A stretch of DNA of 64,000 bases from Helcobacillus massiliensis (GTDB lineage Bacteria > Actinomycetota > Actinomycetes > Actinomycetales > Dermabacteraceae). The stretch is from contig NZ_JACHWP010000002.1 in the NCBI RefSeq assembly GCF_014191425.1, positions 223,687 to 287,686 of the forward strand. Reading direction: 5' to 3'. A model generated the notes under the pieces. The model was not told the DNA's origin. It did no database searches and saw only the letters and a list, made by a program, of their open reading frames with translations. Of the stretch, positions 1 to 8,716 are shown one piece after another. Numbering within the stretch: the first letter of the stretch is position 1; each line of letters begins with the position of its first letter. A program made the translations under genes and the position numbers.

Positions 1-177
1 GAGGGGGCGGCGGTAGTCCTTGAGCTCGCTGACGTCCACCAGGCCGGCGAAGCCGCCGACGCCGCCGAGGACGGTGTCGCCGTGGGTCTTGGCGGTGGCG
101 CTCTTCATGAGCTCAACGGCGCGGTCGCCCGCGTGGATGTCGACGCCGGCGCTGGCGTAGGTGACGCTGTCGTTCAT
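1..177 (-). CDS. purM: Phosphoribosylformylglycinamidine cyclo-ligase (PurM), N-terminal part
   Basis: Only the first 59 codons lie in the window; the gene runs off the left edge. The product closes formylglycinamidine ribonucleotide to aminoimidazole ribonucleotide with ATP, the fifth step of de novo purine synthesis in the cytosol. The visible N-terminus reads YASAGVDIHAGDRAVELMK, the typical PurM opening, followed by a VLGGVGGFAGLVD segment. Its ATG shares an ATGA overlap with the purF stop codon (174-177), so it is probably translationally coupled to purF, the usual actinobacterial order. Identification rests on the short N-terminus plus context, and both agree. Confidence 0.9.
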   Translation of the reverse strand, partial: MNDSVTYASAGVDIHAGDRAVELMKSATAKTHGDTVLGGVGGFAGLVDVSELKDYRRPL

Positions 178-1652
178 GATCCGGTCTCTGCCTCCGTGAT
201 GTCGAGCTGCTCGTGGTCGGTGGAGAGCGCCTCGGGCAGCGGGATGGGATAGTCACCGGTGAAGCATGCGGAGCACAGGGTCTCGCGCGGCTGTTCGGTG
301 GCGGCGATCATGCCGTCGTAGCTGATGTAGCCGAGGGAGTCGGCGCCGATGGAGCGGGCGATGTCCTCGGTGTCGAGTCCGTTGGCGATCAGTTCGGCAC
401 GGGACGCGAAGTCGATGCCGTAGTAGCAGGGCCAGCGCACGGGCGGCGCGGAGATCCGCACGTGCACCTCGGTGGCGCCGGCCTCGCGCAGCATGCGCAC
501 CACGGCGCGCTGGGTGTTGCCGCGCACGATGGAGTCGTCGATGACCACGAGGCGCTTGCCGTCGATCATCTCCTTCAGCGGGTTGAGCTTGAGGCGGATG
601 CCGAGCTGGCGGAGCGTCTGCGTGGGCTGGATGAAGGTGCGGCCCACGTAGGCGTTCTTCACCATGCCCTGGCCGTAGGGGATGCCGGACTCCTGCGCGT
701 AGCCGATAGCCGCGGGGGTGCCGGACTCCGGGGTGGGGATGACGAGGTCCGCATCGACCTTGTGCTCGCGGGCGAGCTGGCGGCCCATTTCGATGCGGGA
801 TTCGTTGACGGAGCGGCCGGCGATGCGGGTGTCGGGGCGGGCGAGGTACACGTATTCGAACACGCACCCCTTGGGCTTCGGCTCCATCACCTGTTCGCTG
901 TGCAGGCCCTGCGCGTTGATCCAGATCATTTCGCCGGGGCGCACTTCGCGCACGAAGCTGGCGCCGACGATGTCCAGCGCTGCCGTTTCGGAGGCGACGA
1001 CCCAGCCGCGCTCGAGGCGCCCGAGGACGAGCGGCCGCACACCCTGGGGGTCGCGGCAGGCGAACAGGGAGTCCTCGGTCATCATCACGAAGCAGTAGGC
1101 GCCGCGGATCATCGGCATGACTTCGCGGATCGCCTGATGCATCGTGCCGGGGCGGTTGAGCAGGGCGGTGACGACGGCGGTGTCGGTGGTGTTGCCCTTG
1201 GAGATCTCTCCGATGGCCTTGGCGCCGGCCTGGTGCTCTTCGAGCAGGCGGACCAGTTCGCCGGTGTTGACGAGGTTGCCGTTGTGGGCGAGGGCGACCG
1301 TGCCGTTCGGGCGGGGCCCGAGGGTGGGCTGGGCGTTGACCCATTCGGAAGCGCCGGTGGTGGCGTAGCGGGTGTGGCCGATCGCAATATGGCCGGTGAG
1401 GGACTTCAGGGTGCCGTCGTCGAACACTTGGGAGACGAGCCCCATGTCCTTGTAGACGAGGATCTGCTCACCGGTGGAGGTGGCGATTCCTGCTGACTCC
1501 TGGCCTCGGTGCTGCAGGGCGTAGAGACCGAAGTAGGTCAGAGTCGAGACGTCCTCGCCGGGGGCGAATACTCCGAAGACCCCGCATTCGTCCTGGGGGC
1601 GCCGATCGCCGGGCAGAAGGTCGTGCGAGAGCTGTCCATCACCGCGTTTCAC
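174..1652 (-). CDS. purF: Amidophosphoribosyltransferase (PurF)
   Basis: Glutamine PRPP amidotransferase, the committed first step of purine synthesis: it moves ammonia from glutamine to PRPP. The N-terminal class II amidotransferase domain starts at the catalytic cysteine in DECGVFGVF (residue 23 from the start chosen here), which is normally exposed by removal of a short propeptide. The C-terminal phosphoribosyltransferase domain has the PRPP loop VVIDDSIVRGNT near residue 370. I chose the GTG at 1652 because CATAAT lies 6 bases upstream, the leaderless arrangement seen often in this window. An ATG five codons earlier (1667) would place the start inside that -10 hexamer. About 492 residues, the normal length. 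Followed by purM with an ATGA overlap. Confidence 0.95.
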   Translation of the reverse strand: MKRGDGQLSHDLLPGDRRPQDECGVFGVFAPGEDVSTLTYFGLYALQHRGQESAGIATSTGEQILVYKDMGLVSQVFDDGTLKSLTGHIAIGHTRYATTGASEWVNAQPTLGPRPNGTVALAHNGNLVNTGELVRLLEEHQAGAKAIGEISKGNTTDTAVVTALLNRPGTMHQAIREVMPMIRGAYCFVMMTEDSLFACRDPQGVRPLVLGRLERGWVVASETAALDIVGASFVREVRPGEMIWINAQGLHSEQVMEPKPKGCVFEYVYLARPDTRIAGRSVNESRIEMGRQLAREHKVDADLVIPTPESGTPAAIGYAQESGIPYGQGMVKNAYVGRTFIQPTQTLRQLGIRLKLNPLKEMIDGKRLVVIDDSIVRGNTQRAVVRMLREAGATEVHVRISAPPVRWPCYYGIDFASRAELIANGLDTEDIARSIGADSLGYISYDGMIAATEQPRETLCSACFTGDYPIPLPEALSTDHEQLDITEAETGS

Positions 1653-1689
1653 CCATCCATTATGCATGACGGGCGCACGCGGTGGTCAT

Positions 1690-2046
1690 TCAGGGCCGAC
1701 GGGTGCCGGCCCTGCGGGGTTCGGCGCTGCCGCGCTGGGTGCGCTTGTCCATGATCATGTCGATGATGACGGCGATGAGGGCGAGGGCGCCGCCGATGAA
1801 CAGGGCGCCGTTGAGCACGCCGAGCATCAGGGTGTTGAGGGAGTCCACGCGGGCGATGAGTCCCCAGACGAGGCCGACGAGGGCGCCGATGAGCAGGGCG
1901 ATGACCACGGCGCCGCCGAGGTTGAGGCGGCGGCCGCGGCGCACGAGGATGACGTCGCCGCCGTGGTCGATCGTGCCGTCCTCGGCGGTGTGGGGCTGCT
2001 GCTCGGTGGGGCGGTTGTCGGGGGTGTCAGCGGCGTGGGAGTTCAT
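1690..2046 (-). CDS. Small two-helix membrane protein, unknown function
   Basis: A 118-residue protein with a polar, acidic N-terminal 45 residues. Two hydrophobic helices follow (about 52-73 and 80-101), joined by a short loop, then a basic tail ending RRAGTRRP, which suggests both ends are cytoplasmic. This looks like a LapA/DUF1049-type or general small envelope protein, but I cannot name a family with confidence. The start at 2046 is set by an AGAAGGA ribosome binding site 5-6 bases upstream; an in-frame ATG at 2097 has no such support. It lies 37 bases upstream of the purF start, on the same strand. Confidence 0.7.
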   Translation of the reverse strand: MNSHAADTPDNRPTEQQPHTAEDGTIDHGGDVILVRRGRRLNLGGAVVIALLIGALVGLVWGLIARVDSLNTLMLGVLNGALFIGGALALIAVIIDMIMDKRTQRGSAEPRRAGTRRP

Positions 2047-2097
2047 GGATCCTTCTTCTGTCTGGTGGTGGGCGCTCAGCAGCTGTGGCTGCGGCAC

Positions 2098-2961
2098 TCA
2101 GAGGTCGAGCAGGTCGGCGATGGCGCGCACCTGCGCGGGGTCGGTCAGGGTGGTGGGCGCGGTTGCGCTGCGTCCGTCGGCCTTCAGCAGTGCGCGCAGC
2201 GCTGCCGGCACGTCGGTCAGTTCCTGTGGTTCGGTGCCGCGGGCGGACAGATGCACGGCGGGCACTCCGGTGGCCTGCAGCAGGTCGCGGGTGGTTGCGG
2301 CGCGGATGCCGGCGCCGGCCTGGATGTCGATCAGGTCCTCGGCCTGCTCCACCATGGCGCGCAGGCAGTCGGTCCCGTCGGGGGCGCGGTCGGCGCCGCC
2401 GGAGGTGAGGATGCGGTGGAAGCCGGCAGCGAACAGGTCGGTGACGGCGGCGATGCGGGCCGCGTCCGTGAGGCGGTCGATGGCGCGGTGGCAGGTGAGC
2501 TGCAGGCTGCGGCCCTGGGCCTGTGCTTCGGCGAGCGCCGCGTCGCGCCAGATGGCGAGGGCGTCCATGTCGAGCGCCGGCTCGGCACTGCCGGTGAGGG
2601 CGCCGATGACGATGCCGTGCGCCCCGGCCCGGACCGCCTCAACGGCCTGGGCGCGCATCTGCTCGATCTCGTCGGCGCTGTAGACGAACGAGCCGGGCCG
2701 CGAGCGCACGAGCACGTGCACGCCGAAGAGGGGCCGGGCGTCGCGGGAGGCGACCAGGTCGTCGGCGAGGGCGACAGCGGCGCGGGTCAGGTCGATCGGC
2801 GGGGTGAGCCCGTCGGCCTCCAGGTCCACGCAGAGCTCCACGCGGTCGGCGCCGCCGTGGGCGGCGACCACGAGGCCGGGCAGGTCCTGGACGGCGATCT
2901 CCAACTGCACGCGGGCGCGCTCGGGCGTGTGGTCGAGGGCATCGGCGAGCGGGTCGGTCAT
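2098..2961 (-). CDS. cutC: CutC family protein (copper homeostasis / TIM barrel)
   Basis: A 287-residue CutC-like TIM-barrel protein. CutC was linked to copper tolerance in E. coli, but its biochemical activity is unsettled. Family features are the opening strand LEIAVQDLPG, the ADRVELCVDLEADGLTPP segment, FGVHVLVRSRPGSFVYS (compare the family VMIRPR..FVYS), LTCHRAIDR, and RILTSGGADRAPDG. The protein is slightly longer than the usual 240-250 residues because of an N-terminal extension of about 18 residues and a C-terminal extension. The start ATG overlaps the stop of the upstream SCP2-like gene (ATGA, 2958-2961), so the two are co-translated. Confidence 0.9.
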   Translation of the reverse strand: MTDPLADALDHTPERARVQLEIAVQDLPGLVVAAHGGADRVELCVDLEADGLTPPIDLTRAAVALADDLVASRDARPLFGVHVLVRSRPGSFVYSADEIEQMRAQAVEAVRAGAHGIVIGALTGSAEPALDMDALAIWRDAALAEAQAQGRSLQLTCHRAIDRLTDAARIAAVTDLFAAGFHRILTSGGADRAPDGTDCLRAMVEQAEDLIDIQAGAGIRAATTRDLLQATGVPAVHLSARGTEPQELTDVPAALRALLKADGRSATAPTTLTDPAQVRAIADLLDL

Positions 2962-3425
2962 CGGGGCCCCTCCCCCGCCGCGTCGGCGGCGCCGGCATCG
3001 GTGCGGCCTGCGTCGGCGGCGCCGGTGTCAGCAGCGTGGGCGCGGGCGGTGCGGCGGGCGATCGGGACGGGCAGGACGTCGGCGAGGTTCGAGCGCTCAC
3101 CGGATGCGGTGATGCCCCCGCCGGGCGCGCATCCGTCGGCCCAGGACAGCTCCCCGGTGGCGAGGCGCAGCCAGGTCTCGGCAGGCATCTCCACCACGGC
3201 CGGCGGGGTGCCGCGGGTGTGGGTGGTGCCGGCGATCAGCTGGACGGCGCCGAACGGCGGGACGCGCAGCTCGACCGACCGGCCGGGGTGCTCCTCGGCG
3301 AGGACCTGCAGGGTGAAGCGGACCGCGGTGGCGCGATCGGTGCGGGTCGCATTCTCGCGCTCGGTCAGCCAGCTGCGCAGGGCGGCTGTGCCGGTGTCGA
3401 TGGGGATGGGGCGAGGGGGTGCCAC
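2958..3425 (-). CDS. Sterol carrier (SCP2-like) family protein
   Basis: A 155-residue cytosolic protein of the actinobacterial sterol carrier-like family that is often found beside purine genes. Conserved pieces are TAVRFTLQVLAEEHPGRSVELRVPPFGAVQ, HTRGTPPAVVEMPAETWLRLATG and LSWADG, an SCP2-type fold expected to bind a small hydrophobic ligand. The real ligand is unknown. The last 30 residues are a low-complexity run rich in Ala, Asp and Gly. It begins with GTG directly after the purA stop codon (TGA at 3426-3428, GTG at 3425) and overlaps cutC at its 3' end, so purA, this gene and cutC look like one operon. Confidence 0.8.
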   Translation of the reverse strand: MAPPRPIPIDTGTAALRSWLTERENATRTDRATAVRFTLQVLAEEHPGRSVELRVPPFGAVQLIAGTTHTRGTPPAVVEMPAETWLRLATGELSWADGCAPGGGITASGERSNLADVLPVPIARRTARAHAADTGAADAGRTDAGAADAAGEGPR

Positions 3426-4733
3426 TCAGCTCCCTTCGCCGACGGGTTCCGGCAGCAGCGGGTGCACCTGGATGGTGGCTTCGCGGCCGGGCCCCACACC
3501 GATGGCGGAGATGCGGCAGCCGGCGAGCTCTTCGAGGCGCTTGACGTAGTTCTGCGCGTTCTGGGGCAGGTCCTCGAAGGTGAGGGCGCCGGTGATGTCC
3601 TCAGTCCAGCCCGGCATCGTCTCGTACACGGGCTGGGCGTGGTGGAACTCAGTCTGGGTCATCGGCATGTCGTGGTGGACCTCCCCGTCGACCTCGTAGC
3701 CGATGCACAGGGGGATCTCCTCGATGCCGGTGAGGACGTCGAGCTTGGTGAGGACGATGTCGGTGAAGCCGTTGATGCGGACGGCGTGGCGGATCATGAG
3801 GGAGTCGTACCAGCCGCAGCGGCGGGGGCGACCGGTGTTGACGCCCACCTCACCGCCGGTGGTCTGAAGGAACTCACCCCACTCATCGAACAGTTCGGTG
3901 GGGAACGGGCCGGCGCCCACGCGGGTGGTGTACGCCTTGACGATGCCGATGACGCGGTCCACGCGGGTGGGGCCCACTCCGGAGCCGACGCAGGCGCCGC
4001 CGGAGGTCGGGTTCGAGGACGTCACGAACGGGTAGGTGCCGTGGTCGACGTCCAGGTACGTGGCCTGGCCGCCCTCCATCAGCACCACCTCGCCCTTGTC
4101 GAGGGCGTCGTTGAGCATGATGGTGGTGTCCACGACCATGGGACGCAGGCGCTCGGCGTAGCTCAGCAGCTGCTCGGTGATCTCATCGGCGTCCACCGCG
4201 CGGCGGTTGAACAGCTTCACCAGCAGTTCGTTCTTCTGGTGAAGGGCGCCTTCGACCTTCTGGCGGAGGATCGAGGCGTCGAAGAGGTCCTGCACGCGGA
4301 TGCCGAGGCGCCCCACTTTGTCCATGTAGGTGGGGCCGATGCCGCGGCCGGTGGTGCCGATGGCGCGCTTGCCGAGGAACCGTTCGCTGACCTTGTCGAT
4401 GGTCTGGTGGTAGGGCGCCACGATGTGGGCGTTGGCGCTGATGCGCAGGCGGGAGGTGTCCACGCCGCGGGACTGGAGGGCGTCGATCTCCTCGAAGAGC
4501 GCTTCGAGGTTGACCACCACGCCGTTGCCGATGACGGGGGTGGCGTTCTCGGAGAGGATGCCGGCGGGCAGGAGCTTCAGCTCGAACTTCTCACCGCCCA
4601 CCACCACGGTGTGGCCGGCGTTGTTGCCGCCGTTGGGTTTGACGACGTAGTCGACGCGCTCACCGAGCAGGTCGGTGGCCTTGCCCTTTCCTTCGTCGCC
4701 CCACTGGGCTCCGACGATCACAATGGCGGGCAT
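3426..4733 (-). CDS. purA: Adenylosuccinate synthetase (PurA)
   Basis: Joins IMP and aspartate with GTP to give adenylosuccinate, the first step from IMP to AMP. The N-terminal GTP loop [12 protein letters not shown] carries the catalytic Asp. [12 protein letters not shown] carries the catalytic His. The IMP-binding region [13 protein letters not shown] and [22 protein letters not shown] follow, and the C-terminal [11 protein letters not shown] segment completes the family pattern. About 435 residues, a standard length. The start at 4733 has AGGAG 7 bases upstream; the reading frame extends 7 codons further but without such a site. First gene of a probable purA / SCP2-like / cutC operon. Confidence 0.96.
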   Translation of the reverse strand: MPAIVIVGAQWGDEGKGKATDLLGERVDYVVKPNGGNNAGHTVVVGGEKFELKLLPAGILSENATPVIGNGVVVNLEALFEEIDALQSRGVDTSRLRISANAHIVAPYHQTIDKVSERFLGKRAIGTTGRGIGPTYMDKVGRLGIRVQDLFDASILRQKVEGALHQKNELLVKLFNRRAVDADEITEQLLSYAERLRPMVVDTTIMLNDALDKGEVVLMEGGQATYLDVDHGTYPFVTSSNPTSGGACVGSGVGPTRVDRVIGIVKAYTTRVGAGPFPTELFDEWGEFLQTTGGEVGVNTGRPRRCGWYDSLMIRHAVRINGFTDIVLTKLDVLTGIEEIPLCIGYEVDGEVHHDMPMTQTEFHHAQPVYETMPGWTEDITGALTFEDLPQNAQNYVKRLEELAGCRISAIGVGPGREATIQVHPLLPEPVGEGS

Positions 4734-4808
4734 GAGAACTCCTAACGCACACACGAAACGGCGGGGCCGACCGCTGCACGTGCACCGGCACTGTGCTGCG
4801 AGCCCCGC

Positions 4809-5888
4809 TCACTCCTGCAGTCTACCGGTCGCTCCCTTGTCCTTTCCCTCACGAGCCTCCCGACGGTGACGGATCTGCTCCCCGACGCCCAGCACCACCA
4901 GCAGCACCCACAGTCCGATGAAGACCCACTCCCCCACCGACGGGGAACCGTCGCTGAACGCCGTGGAGATGAGGACCCCGCCGATGCCGAGCAGCGCGAT
5001 GAACCGGATCAGGGATGTGCGCCGCTTCGCGAGGCCGGGCTCTTCGATCAGACGCTGCGCGTAGCCCTCCGGGCTGCCGAACTCCTCCTGCATCGATGCC
5101 CCGGTCTCGGCAACGTGGGTGCGGGCCTCCGCGAGCGCCTGCGTGCGCTGCGCCTCCCGCACGGAGCGGCGCCGGCGGGCAGCGGCGAGGAAGCGCTTCT
5201 CCCAATCGGCATCGCTGAGGGGGCCGACGGGCGCCGCTGCCGCGGATCGGCTCTCCGGCGCAGGGATGAGGGTGAGCACAACGGCGGAGACCACCGCGGT
5301 GAGCAGGGCGTATCCGGCGACCAGCGCCAGGCCCCAGAAAGTGGAGGCCTCACCGAAGCCGATGTTGCCGAACGCGGCGGCCAGGGCGATGAGACTCGCG
5401 CCTGCGAGGCCCAGCACCACGCAGACCGCGCCCGCGATCAGCATCCCGGCCCTCGCTTCGATCCGTTCGTACACGGCGATGAGGATGAGCATGAGCACGG
5501 ACAGCAGGAGGGGGAACAGCACCGACATCAGGGAGTGCTGCATGCGCAGTCCGTCCTGGATCAGCTCCACCACGAAGAAGAGGACGGACAGCACGGTCGC
5601 ACCGGCGGGGACGCCGATGAGGAAGGTGCGCAGGTCCACGGTGGGGCCGGTTTCGAACACGGGGGCGGCGTCCTCCCGCCACTGCGCTGCTTGGGCGTCC
5701 GCCCACTCGTCGGGATCGCCGAGGGCGTCGTCAGCGCTCTGGCCGGAGCCGTCGATGTCGCGCAGGGCTCGCTGAATCGCCGCGTCAGCGGCATCAGCGT
5801 CCGCTTCGTGGCGCATGACGAGGGCGAATTCGGCGCGTGCGGCCCACCCGGCGCCCTCGGGGCTGCGGTCGTCGCCACTGGTGCTCAT
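4809..5888 (-). CDS. HAAS-type membrane protein, partner of the PadR regulator
   Basis: A 359-residue membrane protein encoded directly after a PadR gene with an ATGA overlap (5885-5888). The N-terminal 65 residues form a short helical unit with a DPDEWADAQ turn. A hydrophobic block with about five to six helices (residues 87-220) follows. A second soluble helical unit lies at about 235-285 (SMQEEFGSPEGYAQRLIEEPG). Two more helices (about 292-335) precede a basic tail. Helical units of the form 'EELGDPEEYA' are typical of HAAS-domain proteins, which accompany PadR regulators. Here the protein appears to carry two. The role is inferred as sensing or envelope stress; no enzymatic motif is seen. 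Confidence 0.65.
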   Translation of the reverse strand: MSTSGDDRSPEGAGWAARAEFALVMRHEADADAADAAIQRALRDIDGSGQSADDALGDPDEWADAQAAQWREDAAPVFETGPTVDLRTFLIGVPAGATVLSVLFFVVELIQDGLRMQHSLMSVLFPLLLSVLMLILIAVYERIEARAGMLIAGAVCVVLGLAGASLIALAAAFGNIGFGEASTFWGLALVAGYALLTAVVSAVVLTLIPAPESRSAAAAPVGPLSDADWEKRFLAAARRRRSVREAQRTQALAEARTHVAETGASMQEEFGSPEGYAQRLIEEPGLAKRRTSLIRFIALLGIGGVLISTAFSDGSPSVGEWVFIGLWVLLVVLGVGEQIRHRREAREGKDKGATGRLQE

Positions 5889-6322
5889 GAGTCCTCTCCT
5901 TCGTGCTGATCGCTGTCCTGCCCTGTGCTGTGCGGGGCGATGGCGGATCGGACCGCGGTCCAGGCGGCGCGCTCATCGGCGAGCCGGTCGCGGCCTGCCG
6001 CGGTGATGGCGTACTGCTTGCGGCCGGGGCCGGCGTCGCCGTCGACCCAGGTGGCGGTGATGCACCCGTCGGCCTCCAGGCGGGCGAGGACGGGGTAGAG
6101 CGAACCGCCCTTCGGCTTGCCGAGACCCCGCTCGTCCAGCCGCAGCGCGAGGGCGTACCCGTGGAGGTCCTCGGCGGTGAGGCACGCGAGGATCGCGGTG
6201 GGCATGACGGCGCGCGCCCAGGCCTGCGGGACCACGGGGGGCGCCGCGGCGCCCGGTGCGGCAGGGGCTGCGGGAGCTGCGGGCTCTGCTGCCCGCTTCG
6301 AGGGGCGGACGGATTGGTTCAC
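5885..6322 (-). CDS. PadR-family transcriptional regulator
   Basis: A winged-helix regulator of about 145 residues. After a 40-residue Ala/Pro-rich N-terminal tail comes the PadR core: AVMPTAILACLTAEDLHGYALALRLDERGLGKPKGGSLYPVLARLEADGCI, then the wing GPGRKQYAITAAGRDRL. LYPVLARLE is the recognition-helix signature of the family. The frame is open to 6358, but that stretch contains a perfect palindrome (6338-6351) better read as operator DNA. GTG at 6322 sits 6 bases after CATACT, so the transcript is probably leaderless. Overlaps its HAAS-like partner by ATGA. Probably self-repressing, as PadR-HAAS pairs usually are. Confidence 0.85.
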   Translation of the reverse strand: MNQSVRPSKRAAEPAAPAAPAAPGAAAPPVVPQAWARAVMPTAILACLTAEDLHGYALALRLDERGLGKPKGGSLYPVLARLEADGCITATWVDGDAGPGRKQYAITAAGRDRLADERAAWTAVRSAIAPHSTGQDSDQHEGEDS

Positions 6323-6337
6323 CCACTCAGTATGAAA

Positions 6338-6351
6338 CCTATCTAGATAGG
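6338..6351. promoter_or_regulatory. Perfect 14-bp palindrome, probable PadR operator
   Basis: CCTATCTAGATAGG is a perfect palindrome 16 bases upstream of the PadR start codon and just upstream of its CATACT -10 hexamer. Its position and its TATCTAGATA core fit an autoregulatory operator for the PadR protein. This is inference from position and symmetry; no binding data are available here. Confidence 0.6.
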
Positions 6352-6471
6352 AACGCAACCATCATGGCCCGGCATCCGTCGGCCCGCCGGGACGACGAAC
6401 GGCCGCCCACCCCACAGGGTGAACGGCCGTCGGCACAGGGTCAGGCGGCAGGGACGCCGCGCAGGCAGCGG

Positions 6472-6960
6472 TCAGGAGCAGCAGGCGCCGCCGCAGCAGC
6501 CGCCCTCCGCAGGAGCCACCAGGCTCGGGTCGCAGTCACGGATGAAGTCGTTGATGCGGGCCACTTCATCGTCCTCACCGATCATCTCGGCGGCGCGGCC
6601 GAGGATCACCAGGCACTGCAGGAACCCGCGGTTCGGGGCATGGTCCGCCGGCACCGGGCCCTGCCCCCGCCACCCAGCGCGGCGCAGCGCATCCAGCCCA
6701 CGGTGGTAGCCCACACGGGCGAAGGCGTAGGCGGCGACCACGTCACCATCGAGCATGGACTCATCGGCCAGCATCGCCCACGCGAGCGACGAGGTCGGAT
6801 GCTCCGCGGCGATGGCGCGCAGGTCACGGCCCTCACCGAACGCCTGTGACACGGCCTCATCGGGGCCGTCCTCGGGCAGCAGCGTGGGCTCGGGGCCGAG
6901 CAGATTGCCGCCCAGCTCCGGCTTCGGCGCGGACAGCTTCAGGTCATTGTCAGAGCTCAT
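6472..6960 (-). CDS. DUF3151 domain-containing protein with a cysteine-rich tail
   Basis: A soluble protein of 162 residues matching the actinobacterial DUF3151 family. It has a disordered N-terminus (LKLSAPKPELGGNLLGPEPTLLPEDGP), then a TPR-like helical core: AFGEGRDLRAIAAEHPTSSLAWAMLADES, AYAFARVGYHRGLDALRRAGWRGQGPVP and NRGFLQCLVILGRAA. Function is unknown. The last ten residues, GGCCGGACCS, hold four cysteines in two pairs and could bind a metal. I cannot say whether the tail is conserved. ATG at 6960 lies 7 bases after TACGAT, consistent with a leaderless transcript, and the gene is divergent from the kinase-like gene at 7009 with 48 bases between. Confidence 0.85.
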   Translation of the reverse strand: MSSDNDLKLSAPKPELGGNLLGPEPTLLPEDGPDEAVSQAFGEGRDLRAIAAEHPTSSLAWAMLADESMLDGDVVAAYAFARVGYHRGLDALRRAGWRGQGPVPADHAPNRGFLQCLVILGRAAEMIGEDDEVARINDFIRDCDPSLVAPAEGGCCGGACCS

Positions 6961-7008
6961 GCCCGCCATCGTAGGCGGCACGGATGAAAGCCTGCCAGAA
7001 TAGCCCCC

Positions 7009-8703
7009 ATGGTTCTCTCTCTGGACGGTTCGGAACTGCTGACGAGTCCCCAGGCCGGCAGCGTTCTGGAGGCGGCCGTCACCAACGCCGGCGGCATCCT
7101 CGACTCCTGGTCCCTCGACCAGGTGGACCACCGACCCTCCCGCTCCACCAAGGCCCTGTTCCGCACCCGCGTGCGCTGGCCGAAGCTCGACGGCCCCGAC
7201 GCCGAACCCCGCGACGAACTGTTCGGCGTCGCCGCCCACATCGGCGAAGCGGAGAAGAACGTCCTCAGCCCCGAGCAGTCCCTCGTCATGACCGACGGCG
7301 ACATGAACGTCCGCGTCTGGCGCTACCCGAACGACCCGTGGCTGCCCGCCCTCCAGCACGTCTGCTACCCCGACGTACTGCACCGCACCCTCATCGACCT
7401 CGGCATCCCCACCGGTTACGCCCCGGGCACCCCCATCCCCGTGGAGGTCGTCTCCTACCGGCCCGGCCGCCGCGCAGTCCTCAAGGCCGCGCTCGCGGAC
7501 CGCACCGTGTACCTCAAGGTGATGCAGCCGCACACCTCCGGCGAAGTGGTCGCCCAGCACAACGAGCTGCTGCGCGCCGGCGTCCCGGTCCCGCAGGTCC
7601 TCGCCCACCGCTCCGGTCTCGTGGTCCTCGCCGAACTGCCCGGCACCGTCCTCGCGCAGGCCCTCGTGGAGGACGGCCCCGAGGCCTGCTCTGCGGAGGA
7701 CCTCATCGCCCTGCTCGACCGGTTCCCCTCGCACATGTTCGCCGGCACCCACCGCCCGGCCTGGACCGAGTCCGCCGGCTTCTACGCCGGTGTGGTCGCC
7801 AGCTCGATGCCGCAGCTGCAGGACCGCCTCGACGTGCTCGTGCACCGCATCACCACGGGCCTGGCGCGCGTTGAGTCCCGCATCGGGCAGCAGCCCACCG
7901 ATGTGGTCCACGGCGACTTCTACGAAGCGCAGGTGTTCGTGGACCGCGGCCGCGTGGTCGGCGTCCTGGACATCGACACCATCGGCCCCGGCCGCCGCGC
8001 GGACGACCTCGCCTGCATGTTCGCCCACATCTCCGTGCTCGCCGACTACGCGAACCTCAAGCGCATCCCGCTGGACGTGCACGAGCGCGTCGCCGGGGTG
8101 ATCCGCCAGTGGTATCCGGTGTTCGCGCGCCGCGTGGACCCGCAGGAGTTGGCGCTGCGCGCCGCCGGCGTGGTGCTGTCGCTGGCCACCGGCCCGCACC
8201 GCCAGCAGGAGCGCGACTGGGAGGTCGCCACCGAAGCGATGGTGCGCGTGGCGGAGACCTGGGTGGAGGTCTCCGAACAGGGCCGCCGCTACACCGGCCC
8301 CATGCCGGGAGGTCTCATCATCGACCCCTCCACCGCCGTCCCACCGGTCGAACCACCCGCGGAGCTCGAATCGGAGGTGCTGTCCTCCGGTGCGCCGACC
8401 ACCGACACCCGGCAGGCGATGGACGAGGGCGTGCAGGAATCGGCGGACGGGCAGGGCCCGTCGGCCGCGGACTTCCACCACGACCCCACAATCCCGATGG
8501 CGCCGGTCCCCCAGCCCAGCGCGATGGAGATCCACCTCGCGGCCACCGCCAACCGCGCCGACGAACAGGACGAGCACTCTCTGTGGCGGCGCCCCACACT
8601 GTCCCCGCCGACGCCGGTCAGGGCGCCGTGGAACCGCCGACGGGTGCCACAGCCGTCCCACCTGCCGAACCCCACCACGTTCGACCAGCACCGCCAGGGC
8701 TGA
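7009..8703 (+). CDS. Phosphotransferase (APH/choline kinase fold) family protein
   Basis: A 564-residue protein with a kinase-like phosphotransferase core. The N-terminal 130 residues resemble no family I can name. The small lobe includes LKVMQPHTSGEVVAQHNELLRAGVPVPQVLA. The catalytic loop VVHGDFYEAQVFV (about residue 300) has the APH Asp, and VLDIDTIGPGRRADDLACMF supplies the metal-binding Asp. From about residue 430 the chain is a Pro/Glu/Ala-rich, probably disordered tail of some 130 residues, longer than usual. Substrate unknown; a sugar or small-molecule kinase is more likely than antibiotic resistance. CAGAAT lies 7 bases before the ATG. It leads dtd by 13 bases. Confidence 0.75.
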   Translation: MVLSLDGSELLTSPQAGSVLEAAVTNAGGILDSWSLDQVDHRPSRSTKALFRTRVRWPKLDGPDAEPRDELFGVAAHIGEAEKNVLSPEQSLVMTDGDMNVRVWRYPNDPWLPALQHVCYPDVLHRTLIDLGIPTGYAPGTPIPVEVVSYRPGRRAVLKAALADRTVYLKVMQPHTSGEVVAQHNELLRAGVPVPQVLAHRSGLVVLAELPGTVLAQALVEDGPEACSAEDLIALLDRFPSHMFAGTHRPAWTESAGFYAGVVASSMPQLQDRLDVLVHRITTGLARVESRIGQQPTDVVHGDFYEAQVFVDRGRVVGVLDIDTIGPGRRADDLACMFAHISVLADYANLKRIPLDVHERVAGVIRQWYPVFARRVDPQELALRAAGVVLSLATGPHRQQERDWEVATEAMVRVAETWVEVSEQGRRYTGPMPGGLIIDPSTAVPPVEPPAELESEVLSSGAPTTDTRQAMDEGVQESADGQGPSAADFHHDPTIPMAPVPQPSAMEIHLAATANRADEQDEHSLWRRPTLSPPTPVRAPWNRRRVPQPSHLPNPTTFDQHRQG

Positions 8704-8716
8704 GGAAGGACCACCG

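Noticed and set aside
213..1496. Long open frame on the plus strand opposite purF (and similar ones at 1666-3549, 3036-4745, 23998-26040, 32439-34862 and 34807-36882)
   Set aside because: They mirror real genes on the other strand. They are rich in Gly, Ala, His and Arg runs, have no family motifs and no ribosome binding site, as expected from high GC at the third codon position.
7009..8703. Aminoglycoside resistance from the APH-fold protein
   Set aside because: The catalytic loop fits the broad phosphotransferase family only. The long tail and its dtd neighbour argue for a housekeeping kinase, and no antibiotic-binding signature is visible.
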